DNA of 8,795 bases, taken from Acidobacteriota bacterium (lineage in GTDB: Bacteria; Acidobacteriota; Aminicenantia; UBA2199). Below, piece after piece: positions 1 to 6,422 of the stretch. Both the position numbers and the translations under genes were made by a program. Position 1 is the stretch's first letter. Each line of letters begins with the position of its first letter. Where the stretch lies: positions 1 to 8,795 of the forward strand of contig JAQUQF010000057.1 in the NCBI GenBank assembly GCA_028749105.1, in the 5' to 3' direction. Under the pieces are notes generated by a model. It was not told the DNA's origin. It did no database searches and saw nothing but the letters and a program-made list of their open reading frames with translations.

Positions 1-182
1 CCAATGGCAACGGCGAAGTCAGGCTGACTTTCTATTGGCCGACACAGTATTATTCAGAGGAAATGTGGGTTCACGCCGTGCTGATGGTCGATGGCCGCGC
101 CATGAAGGAATCCGAACAAGGCAACATCGGCAATATTCCACAGGATTTCATATCTCTCGCCATGTACAAGTCCGGCAATTAG
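1..182 (+). CDS. C-terminal end of an unrecognised protein (partial, 5' end outside window)
   Basis: An open frame enters from the left edge (first full codon at 3) and ends at TAG 180-182, giving 59 residues. The visible tail alternates hydrophobic and polar residues (VRLTFYW, then MWVHAVLMVDGR), as in beta strands, and ends in a polar stretch (NIGNIPQDF...MYKSGN). I do not recognise a family. There is no membrane helix and no catalytic motif in the visible part. The frame is supported by being open from the edge, by its plausible amino-acid make-up, and by the terminator-like hairpin 10 nt after the stop. It could be the last domain of a beta-rich or secreted protein, but that is only a guess. 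Confidence 0.55.
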   Translation, partial: NGNGEVRLTFYWPTQYYSEEMWVHAVLMVDGRAMKESEQGNIGNIPQDFISLAMYKSGN

Positions 183-191
183 GCGAGTGAA

Positions 192-276
192 GCAACGACA
201 TAGTCCAAGACGCAAAGATTTTCGTCGTTGTTTTTGGGTCGCTGCCGCCAAGGGGGAGCGGTATGCCAGGTGACGG
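192..276 (+). ncRNA. Candidate structured leader with partial resemblance to the c-di-GMP-I (GEMM) riboswitch
   Basis: Short segments resembling conserved parts of the GEMM aptamer occur in the right order: GCAAC (192-196; the family has GCAAACC), GACGCAAAG (209-217; exact match to the family core as I recall it), GGGTC (236-240) and GCCAGGT (265-271; the family has GCC-G/A-GGTT). A stem of 6 pairs (one G-U), TGCCGC 243-248 with GCGGTA 258-263 and a 9-nt loop, sits where the variable P3 hairpin would be. CGTC 223-226 can pair with GACG 272-275. However, the P1 helix pairs poorly and the segment between GACGCAAAG and GGGTC is too long for the canonical P2. It may be a degenerate copy, a relative, or chance. 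A riboswitch would control the TPR-Roadblock genes downstream. Confidence 0.25.
193..235 (+). terminator. Possible intrinsic terminator after the partial gene
   Basis: CAACGAC (193-199) and GTCGTTG (224-230) are perfectly complementary, and the right arm runs straight into TTTTT (231-235). The hairpin starts 10 nt after the upstream stop codon, a normal place for a Rho-independent terminator. Against it, the loop is long (24 nt) and the stem is only 7 bp and not very GC-rich. A competing pairing of 223-226 with 272-275 exists. Confidence 0.35.
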
Positions 277-277
277 A

Positions 278-306
278 TTGCATGAGTCCGGCAAATGTGC
301 TATGTA
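278..306 (+). promoter_or_regulatory. Weak candidate promoter for the TPR-Roadblock genes
   Basis: TTGCAT (278-283) and TATGTA (301-306) are separated by 17 nt, and a TGn extended -10 element (298-300) precedes the second hexamer. Each hexamer matches the sigma70 consensus at only 3 of 6 positions, so this is the best candidate in the gap rather than a convincing promoter. It would give a leader of about 30 nt. Confidence 0.25.
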
Positions 307-330
307 GAGGGTATGCGGTCTGAAGCGATC

Positions 331-337
331 AAGAGGT
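331..337 (+). promoter_or_regulatory. Ribosome binding site supporting the TTG start at 342
   Basis: AAGAGGT lies 4 nt before TTG 342-344 (5 nt from its GAGG core). Upstream in this frame a TGA (321-323) follows with no ATG, GTG or TTG in between, so TTG 342 is the only start that keeps the N-terminus. Confidence 0.6.
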
Positions 338-341
338 AAAA

Positions 342-1169
342 TTGGCCAATTTTCAGAACGAGCGGGAGCAGCTGGGGCAGTTGGAATGGCTGTTCCAGCA
401 GAAGAAATTTGCCGAGGGCCTGGCCCGCGTCGAGCCCATTCTGATCGAGTTTCCCGCCTCCTTTCATCTGAAGTTCCTCAAGTTCAAATTCCTGCGCGAG
501 TTGCGGCAAAACGGCGAGGCACTGCAGCTGTTGCGCCAGATGCACGCCATGTCGGGCGAAAACATCATGGTCGTGAAGGAACTGGCCGACCTTACTTTTC
601 AGTTGAAGCAGTTTCCGGAGAGCCTGCTCTTTTATAAAAAGCTTCTTTTCCTGGATTCATTCAACGTCCAGGCGCAAGAACGGGTCAAGCTTATTCAGGG
701 AATGCTCGCGGGCGGGGTCGCAGACCGCCTGGCCGACACGAAGGCCGAATTCCGGCCCGATGTTGCTACTTTTCGGCCCCAGCCGGCCGCTGCCAGGCCT
801 TCGGCCGCGGCCGTGGAGCCGAAGCAAATCACCTTTGACCGCGCGGATGTAGTCCCGGCAAGCGGGGACGTGGCCCCTCAAAAGGGGGACATGGCTCCGG
901 TGCCCCCTGCCATGAACGTTTCTCCATCCGAGGCCGAGGATCCGCATTTTCAGACGGAGAGTGCCGCTGAACTCTATTTCAAGCAGGGTTTGTACAGGGA
1001 AGCGCTGGCCGTTTACAAAAACCTGTTCGAAAAGACCGGCCGCACCGATCATTTCCTGAAGGTCAAGGCCATTCTACTGCTGCTGCGCACCGACCGCAGC
1101 AATCGCGTCATCGAGCGCCTGCAGAATTTCATGCATCTGCTTCAGCAAAGGGGAAGCCAAATTGTTTAA
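342..1169 (+). CDS. TPR-like protein with a Pro/Ala-rich central linker
   Basis: A 275-residue protein, probably a cytoplasmic scaffold or adaptor; no signal peptide or membrane helix is visible. Residues about 8-118 look like paired amphipathic helices of the tetratricopeptide kind (LEWLFQQKKFAEGLARVEPI; then ELADLTFQLKQFPESLLFYKKLL). Residues about 120-200 form a low-complexity linker rich in Ala, Pro and charged residues, with three 7-residue repeats of the form D-V/M-x-P at 169-189. A single well-formed TPR-like hairpin follows at 207-233 (SAAELYFKQGLYREALAVYK). The gene starts with TTG behind AAGAGGT and its last 8 nt overlap the next gene, so the two proteins are probably made together and may bind each other. 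The TPR assignment comes from the pattern, not from a search. The exact role is unknown; partner binding for the Roadblock protein is inference. Confidence 0.8.
   Translation: MANFQNEREQLGQLEWLFQQKKFAEGLARVEPILIEFPASFHLKFLKFKFLRELRQNGEALQLLRQMHAMSGENIMVVKELADLTFQLKQFPESLLFYKKLLFLDSFNVQAQERVKLIQGMLAGGVADRLADTKAEFRPDVATFRPQPAAARPSAAAVEPKQITFDRADVVPASGDVAPQKGDMAPVPPAMNVSPSEAEDPHFQTESAAELYFKQGLYREALAVYKNLFEKTGRTDHFLKVKAILLLLRTDRSNRVIERLQNFMHLLQQRGSQIV
1147..1154 (+). promoter_or_regulatory. Strong Shine-Dalgarno for the Roadblock gene, inside the TPR gene
   Basis: AAAGGGGA lies 7 nt before TTG 1162. It fixes this TTG as the start and implies translation coupled to the end of the TPR gene. Confidence 0.65.
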
Positions 1170-1509
1170 AGAAGTATTTGACGACATCCATGCCCACAAT
1201 CCTGAAGTCTACCTGATCGGCATCTGGGGCAAGGACGGCCTTGAGCTGGATAAGGCCGTCTATTTGGCGCCTGAGGCCGACATGGACCTGATCGGCGCCG
1301 AGCTGGCCGAAGTAGTGGGCAAGCTGGACAACCTGGACCTCGATCGCGCCGGCTTCCAGATCGAGTATGCCTCTGGAAAATTCAGGATCCTGGTCCTCTC
1401 CCTGAACAGCAGCTATTTCCTGCTGGCCGTTTCCGGCAAGGACCTGATCTCCGGCAAGCTGAAGTTCTATCTGGACCTGAATAAGGACGGCATCATCAAC
1501 CAGCTGTAA
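1162..1509 (+). CDS. Small Roadblock/LC7-like domain protein
   Basis: A single-domain protein of 115 residues, a usual size for the Roadblock/LC7 (MglB-like) family. The order of elements fits that fold: an N-terminal helix (FKEVFDDIHAH), a strand and turn with the typical 'gkDGLeLdkav' segment (residues 23-33), a long helix (DMDLIGAELAEVVGKLDNL, 40-58), then strands (AGFQIEYASGKFRILVLS, 63-80; YFLLAVSG, 85-92) and a last helix (GKLKFYLDLN, 98-107). Family members bind and regulate small Ras-like GTPases such as MglA or Rag-type proteins, often as dimers. No such GTPase is encoded in this window. It starts at TTG behind AAAGGGGA and overlaps the TPR gene by 8 nt, so a joint complex is likely. 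The family call is by pattern and could be wrong in detail; other profilin-like or longin-like small folds are the alternative. Confidence 0.7.
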   Translation: MFKEVFDDIHAHNPEVYLIGIWGKDGLELDKAVYLAPEADMDLIGAELAEVVGKLDNLDLDRAGFQIEYASGKFRILVLSLNSSYFLLAVSGKDLISGKLKFYLDLNKDGIINQL

Positions 1510-1534
1510 GCCTGGTTCTCCCTGCCGCCCGCTC

Positions 1535-1540
1535 GAGGAG
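1535..1540 (+). promoter_or_regulatory. Ribosome binding site that sets the glgP start
   Basis: GAGGAG ends 8 nt before ATG 1549. An in-frame TTG at 1543 is only 2 nt away from it, too close, so ATG 1549 is preferred. Confidence 0.75.
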
Positions 1541-1548
1541 TTTTGCCC

Positions 1549-4092
1549 ATGGGTAATTTAAGAAAATTCAAGGTCATTCCCGACCTGCCGGAAAAGCTGA
1601 AGCCGCTGCTGGACATCGCCGCCAACCTGTGGCTGACGTGGAACCCGGAGGCCATCAAGCTGTTCATCACCCTGGACGGCGATCTCTGGGAAAAGAACCA
1701 GCACAACCCGGTGCGCATGCTGGGCGAAATAAGCCAGGAGAAGCTGGAGGAGCTGGCCCGCGACGATGGGTTCCTCAGCGAGGTGCAGCGGGTCGGAGAT
1801 CAGCTGGAGCAGTACCTGCACCAGGTGCGCGGCATCAACCATGCCCAACAGACACGCATCGCCTATTTCTCCGCGGAGTATGGGTTGAGCGACACGCTGC
1901 CCATTTATTCCGGCGGCCTGGGCATCCTGTCAGGCGACCATGTCAAGGCGGCCAGCGACCTGAACTTCCATTTTTGCGGCGTCGGCCTGCTCTACCAGCT
2001 GGGCTACTTCCAGCAGTACCTGAACATGGACGGCTGGCAGCAGGATTTCTACCAGGTCAACGATTTTCACAACATGCAGGTCCAGGAGGTGAACCGGCCC
2101 GACGGCAGCCCGTTGGAGATCGAGCTGGAATTTCCGGGCCGCAAGGTCTTCCTCAAGGTCTGGCAGATCAAGGTCGGCCGCGTTTCCATCTACATGCTCG
2201 ATTCCAACCATGAGAAGAACAGCGAATACGACCGCCGCCTCACGGCCCAGCTTTACGGCGGCAATCCCGAGATGCGCCTGCAGCAGGAGATCATTCTGGG
2301 CATCGGCGGCGTGAAAATGCTGGATGCCCTGGGCATCCAGGTAACCGCCGTGCACATGAACGAGGGCCATTCGGCCTTCACGTTCTTCGAGCGCGCCCGG
2401 ATGCTGATGAAGGACAAGGGCCTGTCCTACGGGGAGGCAATTGAAGTGGTGCGCCAATCGAGCATATTCACGACCCACACCAATGTCCAGGCTGCCCACG
2501 ACGTCTTCAGCCCCGAGATGATGAAGACCTACTTCGGTAACTACCTGCGCGAGTTCAATATCCCGCTTCATGACTTTTTGTACTGCGGCCGCGTTAACCC
2601 CGAAAACCACCAGGAGAGCTTCTCGATGACCGTGGCCGCCGTCAAGAACTCGGCCTTCGTGAACGGAGTCTCCACGCTGCACTCCGAGGTGTCCCGCGAC
2701 ATGCTGAAGAATCTCTGGCCGGCCGTTCCACCCGAGCACGTGCCCATCCAGCCCATCACCAACGGCATCCATATCCCCTCGTGGATCTCCTTCGAGATGA
2801 ACGACCTGTTCGAGAGATACCTGGGCGGCAAGTGGAGCGATAAGCAGGATTACCGGGATTCCTGGGAAAAGGTGCAGAACATCCCCGATCCAGAGCTGTG
2901 GAGCGTGCACGAGATCCGCCGCCGGCGCCTGATCGCCTTCACCCGCCAGCGGCTGCAAAAGCAGCTCCTGGCGAAGGGCGCATCCAACCTGCTGATCAAC
3001 GAGTCGCAGGAAGCCCTCAACCCGACGGCCCTGACCATCGGCTTCGCCCGCCGCTTCGCCACCTACAAGCGCGCCTACCTCATCTTCAAGGACAAGGAGC
3101 GGCTGCTGAAGATCCTGAACGATCCGGCGCGGCCGGTGCAGCTGATCTTTGCCGGCAAAGCCCATCCCCAGGATCAGGCCGGCAAGGAACTGATCAAGGA
3201 CATCATCTCCTTCATGTCGGCCGAGCACTTGCGCGGCAAGATCGCCTTCATCGAGGACTACGACATCAACGTGGCCCGCTACTTGGTCTCCGGGGTCGAC
3301 ATCTGGCTGAACACGCCGCTGCGGCCGCTGGAGGCCTGCGGCACCTCGGGCATGAAGGCCGCCTGCAACGGTGTCCTCAACTTCAGCGTCCTGGACGGCT
3401 GGTGGGATGAGGCCTACGACCTGAAAAACGGCTGGGCCATCGGCAATCGCGAAGCCTACACCGACAAGGAATACCAGGACGAGGTCGAGAGCAAGGCCAT
3501 CTATTCCATACTGGAGAAGGACATCATCCCCCTGTTCTACGAGCGCGGCTCCGACGGCCTGCCACGCGAATGGATCCGCATGATGAAGCATTCGCTGGTG
3601 ACCATCGCCTCGCGCTACAACACCAACCGCATGGTCAAGGAGTACTTCAACAAATTCTACAGGCCCGCCTCGGAAAACTTCGCCCGGCTGAGCGCCGAAG
3701 ATTTCCGGCCGGCCCGCGAGCTGGTCAAGTGGAAAAACCGCATGCGCGCGGATTTTTCCGCCCTGCGCATCGAGAACGTCCAGGCCGACACCGGGCGCAC
3801 CTACAAGAGCGGCGAGAGCTTCCAGGTCCAGGCCGAGCTGTCCCTGGGCAAGCTGTCTCCCGAGGAGGTGCGGGTCGACGTGTACTTCGGCACCATCGTC
3901 GGCGAGGACGTGCTGCAGAATTCGGCCCTGGCGCGCCTGGGTGACGTGGAGAAGACCGGCGAAGGCCGCTTCCGCTTCAGCGGCGTCATCCCCTGCGCCC
4001 GCACCGGCAATTTCGGCTTCAAGCTGCGCGTCACCCCGTTTCACCCGCTCATGCTGGATCCATACGAGATGGGGCTGGTGCTCTGGGGTTGA
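1549..4092 (+). CDS. glgP: Alpha-glucan (glycogen/maltodextrin) phosphorylase, GT35 family, DUF3417 type
   Basis: Cytoplasmic PLP enzyme that releases glucose-1-phosphate from the non-reducing ends of alpha-1,4-glucans using phosphate. It has 847 residues, usual for the roughly 850-residue bacterial/archaeal subfamily. Residues about 8-100 match DUF3417 (NLWLTWNPEAIKLF). The catalytic part starts with IAYFSAEYGL (104-113) and the glycine-rich SGGLGILSGDH (121-131). It continues with HMNEGHSAF (from 269), ITNGIHIPSW, GFARRFATYKR (498-508; R502 and K507 match muscle R569 and K574) and FAGKAHPQDQAGKEL. The PLP lysine is K603 in EACGTSGMKAA. A beta-rich C-terminal domain (about 734-847) is typical of this subfamily. 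One oddity: the usual THTPVPAGHD reads THTNVQAAHD (309-318). The gene follows the Roadblock gene by 39 nt on the same strand and may share its transcript; no other glycogen gene is nearby. Confidence 0.97.
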   Translation: MGNLRKFKVIPDLPEKLKPLLDIAANLWLTWNPEAIKLFITLDGDLWEKNQHNPVRMLGEISQEKLEELARDDGFLSEVQRVGDQLEQYLHQVRGINHAQQTRIAYFSAEYGLSDTLPIYSGGLGILSGDHVKAASDLNFHFCGVGLLYQLGYFQQYLNMDGWQQDFYQVNDFHNMQVQEVNRPDGSPLEIELEFPGRKVFLKVWQIKVGRVSIYMLDSNHEKNSEYDRRLTAQLYGGNPEMRLQQEIILGIGGVKMLDALGIQVTAVHMNEGHSAFTFFERARMLMKDKGLSYGEAIEVVRQSSIFTTHTNVQAAHDVFSPEMMKTYFGNYLREFNIPLHDFLYCGRVNPENHQESFSMTVAAVKNSAFVNGVSTLHSEVSRDMLKNLWPAVPPEHVPIQPITNGIHIPSWISFEMNDLFERYLGGKWSDKQDYRDSWEKVQNIPDPELWSVHEIRRRRLIAFTRQRLQKQLLAKGASNLLINESQEALNPTALTIGFARRFATYKRAYLIFKDKERLLKILNDPARPVQLIFAGKAHPQDQAGKELIKDIISFMSAEHLRGKIAFIEDYDINVARYLVSGVDIWLNTPLRPLEACGTSGMKAACNGVLNFSVLDGWWDEAYDLKNGWAIGNREAYTDKEYQDEVESKAIYSILEKDIIPLFYERGSDGLPREWIRMMKHSLVTIASRYNTNRMVKEYFNKFYRPASENFARLSAEDFRPARELVKWKNRMRADFSALRIENVQADTGRTYKSGESFQVQAELSLGKLSPEEVRVDVYFGTIVGEDVLQNSALARLGDVEKTGEGRFRFSGVIPCARTGNFGFKLRVTPFHPLMLDPYEMGLVLWG

Positions 4093-4094
4093 GC

Positions 4095-4178
4095 TCGTAA
4101 TTCGTAATTTGTGAATCGTGATTCGCAGCCGCTCAAGATCGCTCTCTTGTCGTTGTTCTTTCAAATTACGAATTACGA
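4095..4178. repeat. AT-rich inverted repeat made of 7-nt tandem units, between convergent genes
   Basis: TCGTAATTCGTAATTTG (4095-4111) recurs as a perfect reverse complement at 4162-4178, 17 bp with a 50-nt spacer. The left side is itself a tandem array of period 7: TCGTAAT twice, then TTGTGAA, TCGTGAT and TCG (4095-4125). The right arm holds two TCGTAAT units on the opposite strand. The element fills nearly all of the 93-nt gap between the glgP stop and the rsmB stop and is far richer in A+T than the flanking genes. As RNA the arms could form a long stem in either direction, so it may act as a bidirectional terminator; there is no clear U-tract right after it. It also looks like an interspersed short-repeat element. 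No ORF is present. Confidence 0.8.
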
Positions 4179-4185
4179 AATCGGG

Positions 4186-5493
4186 TTAGTTCTTGCTTAG
4201 CCGCTCAGGTTCCAAAAGCGATATATAGAACAGATCGTTGTTCAGGCCGGAAGGCAGCAAATAGCATCCATATTTGGCCTCTTTCAGACGATATCCGTAT
4301 TTCCCCAGCATGGGAGCGATTGCCTCCGGCCGCAGGCCGCGGGCGATGGCGGCTTTTTCCACTACCTCCTCGCTTTCCTCGGCTAGAAAGGAGCACACGG
4401 CGTAAAGGATGCGGGCGCGCGGAAAACGGGTCGCCAGGCTGGCCAGCATCAGCTTTTGCTGGCCGGCGTTCGTGCGCACGGTTTCCGGGGTGATCTTGTT
4501 TTTAAGGTCGGGGTTCTTGCGCAAGGTGCCGCTCGACGTGCAGGGGGCGTCGAGGATGATCAGGTCGGCTGCCTCGCGCCCGGCAGGATAGCGCAGGACG
4601 TCCGCGGCAAAGACCTGGATTCCGTTCAGGCGCAAACGGCGGATATTTTGCTCCAGAAGACGCAGCCGCAGAGCGCTGATGTCACTGGCCCAGATCTTCA
4701 GGTCTGGGCGCAGGCAGGCCAGGGTCAGCGACTTGCCGCCCGGCGCGGCGGCCACGTCGCAGACCTCCTTTTCGGCTTTCGCGGCGGCCACGAAGGCGAC
4801 GGCCTGCGACCCCGTGTTTTGCACATAGAAATCGCCGAGCTCCTCCGGCTTTTCGAGAACCTGGCCGGCGGCGGCGGTTTCGAAGCAGCCCAGCACCCTC
4901 AGTTCGCGGCAGGGGATGGCTGCGCCCTCCAGCATCTGGTGTGCCCGCTCCAGGCTCAGGCGCCCGGGATTGAAGCGCAGGTGAAACACGGGCTCGCGGT
5001 CAAGGTATTCCAGGTCTGCTTCACCGCTGGCGTCGATGCGCCGCAGCCCGGCCAGAAGCAGCGGCGAGAGGGAATAGCGCAGGCTGGGGTCGTCCGAGCC
5101 TGCCAGTTGTTCGCCCACCTCGCGCTTGCGGCGCAGCAGCTGCCGCAGCACAGCGTTGACGAATGGCTTTTCCTTCCTGGCGGCGGCGTCCACCGCCTCG
5201 TTGACGACGGCGTACTCGGGGTAGGCGTCTGAGTACATCAGCAGGAAAACGGCGATCTTGAGCAGCACCTGGGTGGGCAAGGGCGGTTTCTGCCCCTTGT
5301 TCTTCAAAAACAGTCCAATGACATGATCCAGGGCGATGTCCTTGCGTGCTACCCCGTAGACCGTGCGCGTCAGTGCGCTCTTGTCGGCGCCGGCATAATC
5401 CTGCAGGAAACGCGCCAGCAGGAGCCGGAGATTGGCCTGCGGCTCCCGGTAATAGTCGAGCAGCACCGAGGCGGCAGGAGCCAGAAAATTCAT
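4186..5493 (-). CDS. rsmB: 16S rRNA (cytosine-967 C5)-methyltransferase RsmB
   Basis: SAM-dependent enzyme that methylates C967 (E. coli numbering) of 16S rRNA before the small subunit is complete. It has 435 residues, close to the E. coli length. The N-terminal NusB-like RNA-binding domain spans about 8-125, with the typical YAVVNEAVDAA...KPFVNAVLRQLLRR stretch (95-122). It distinguishes RsmB from RsmF/YebU. The Rossmann methyltransferase part has motif I CDVAAAPGGKSL (245-256), an acidic SAM-ribose position D271, motif IV DAPCTSSG (315-322, Cys318) and motif VI AVCS (365-368, Cys367). Cys367 is the expected nucleophile and Cys318 the releasing cysteine. The start ATG overlaps the fmt stop as ATGA, and GAGG (complement of 5499-5502) lies 5 nt upstream inside fmt, so translation is coupled. 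Third gene of the def-fmt-rsmB operon. Confidence 0.96.
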   Translation of the reverse strand: MNFLAPAASVLLDYYREPQANLRLLLARFLQDYAGADKSALTRTVYGVARKDIALDHVIGLFLKNKGQKPPLPTQVLLKIAVFLLMYSDAYPEYAVVNEAVDAAARKEKPFVNAVLRQLLRRKREVGEQLAGSDDPSLRYSLSPLLLAGLRRIDASGEADLEYLDREPVFHLRFNPGRLSLERAHQMLEGAAIPCRELRVLGCFETAAAGQVLEKPEELGDFYVQNTGSQAVAFVAAAKAEKEVCDVAAAPGGKSLTLACLRPDLKIWASDISALRLRLLEQNIRRLRLNGIQVFAADVLRYPAGREAADLIILDAPCTSSGTLRKNPDLKNKITPETVRTNAGQQKLMLASLATRFPRARILYAVCSFLAEESEEVVEKAAIARGLRPEAIAPMLGKYGYRLKEAKYGCYLLPSGLNNDLFYISLLEPERLSKN

Positions 5494-6422
5494 GATAGCC
5501 TCGCGGGGAGACGATGGCCCAGGGAGAACTGCCAGGGGCTCATCGCCTTCTTGCCTTCGGGTTGAATGGCCGTGAGCTCCAGAACTGTCCCCAGTCCGCA
5601 GGCGACCTGCAGCCCGTGGGGCGAGAGTTCCAGAAGGTCGCCGGGCTGGCGCTGGTGGCTTTTTTGGGCAATAACCGCGCCCAGGACCTTGACCTGCTGG
5701 CCCTCCAGGGGAAAGTACAGCCCCGGCCAGGGGGTGAAGGCCCGCAGGTGATCATAGAGACGCCGGGCGGGCAACTGCCAGCGGATCAGCCCCTCCTCCT
5801 TTTTCAACGGCGGCGCATTCGTGGCCTGCGACTCGTCCTGGGGAACGGCCTGAGCCGTTCCGGAAAAAATCCGCTCCAGGGTGTCATGCAGAAAAGGGGC
5901 CGCCCGCTCGCCCAGCCGCTGCTGGTAGGCGGCAGTGGTGTCGTCGGGGCGGATCGCAATCTCCTCGCGTGCCCACACCGGTCCGGCGTCCATGCGGCTG
6001 CTGAGCTCGAAGATGGTGATGCCGCTGCGGCTTTCACCGTTCTGGATGGCCCGCTGCACCGGGGCGGCGCCGCGATAGGCCGGCAGCAGGGAAAAATGGA
6101 CATTGATCGTGCGGAAGCGGGGGATTTCGCGGATCTCGCGGGGAATGAACTGGCCATAGGCCACGACCACGGCAATGTCGGGGGCCAGGCGGCGCATGGC
6201 CAGCTCCAGCTCGGGCTCGTCCATGTTCGGTGGCTGCAGCAGCGGCAGGCGGTTTTCGAGGGCGAATTGCTTGATCGCCGGGACGAGCAGCTGACGGTTG
6301 CGGCCGCCATGGCGATCGGGCTGGGTGACCACCAGGCGCAGCCGGGACGCCTTGTTCAGCTCCTTGGCGATGGGCAGGCCGATGGCCGCTGTCCCGAAAA
6401 AGACCAGGTCACCATTCGCCAC
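5490..6422 (-). CDS. fmt: Methionyl-tRNA formyltransferase
   Basis: Transfers the formyl group from 10-formyl-tetrahydrofolate to Met-tRNA of the initiator, in the cytoplasm. It has 310 residues, usual length. The N-terminal formyltransferase fold has VFFGT (7-11), TQPDRHGGR (33-41), and the catalytic set N107, H109 (NVHFSLLPAYRGAAPVQRA, 107-125) and D145 (MDAGPV). These match N106, H108 and D144 of E. coli. The C-terminal tRNA-binding domain (about 204-303) shows RAFTPWPGLYF (227-237). The start is GTG at 6420-6422, overlapping the last 14 nt of def; no ATG is available in frame nearby. Only a weak purine-rich AAAAGAGAAAAA precedes it, so its translation probably depends on ribosomes ending def. 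Second gene of the operon, with its product's reaction reversed on the peptide by Def. Confidence 0.97.
   Translation of the reverse strand: MANGDLVFFGTAAIGLPIAKELNKASRLRLVVTQPDRHGGRNRQLLVPAIKQFALENRLPLLQPPNMDEPELELAMRRLAPDIAVVVAYGQFIPREIREIPRFRTINVHFSLLPAYRGAAPVQRAIQNGESRSGITIFELSSRMDAGPVWAREEIAIRPDDTTAAYQQRLGERAAPFLHDTLERIFSGTAQAVPQDESQATNAPPLKKEEGLIRWQLPARRLYDHLRAFTPWPGLYFPLEGQQVKVLGAVIAQKSHQRQPGDLLELSPHGLQVACGLGTVLELTAIQPEGKKAMSPWQFSLGHRLPARLS

Noticed and set aside
1543..1548. TTG 1543 as the glgP start
   Set aside because: It is only 2 nt from GAGGAG; ATG 1549 has the correct 8-nt spacing.
4134..4149. Small hairpin CAAGA/TCTTG inside the heptamer inverted repeat
   Set aside because: A 5-bp stem with a 6-nt loop is within chance and is not followed by a U-tract.
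1930..4164. Very long open frame (744 codons) antisense to glgP
   Set aside because: It lies opposite an unmistakable phosphorylase; the codon bias of a GC-rich gene keeps the opposite strand free of stops. Its translation is low-complexity, rich in G, A, V, L, H and D, and has no family motif.
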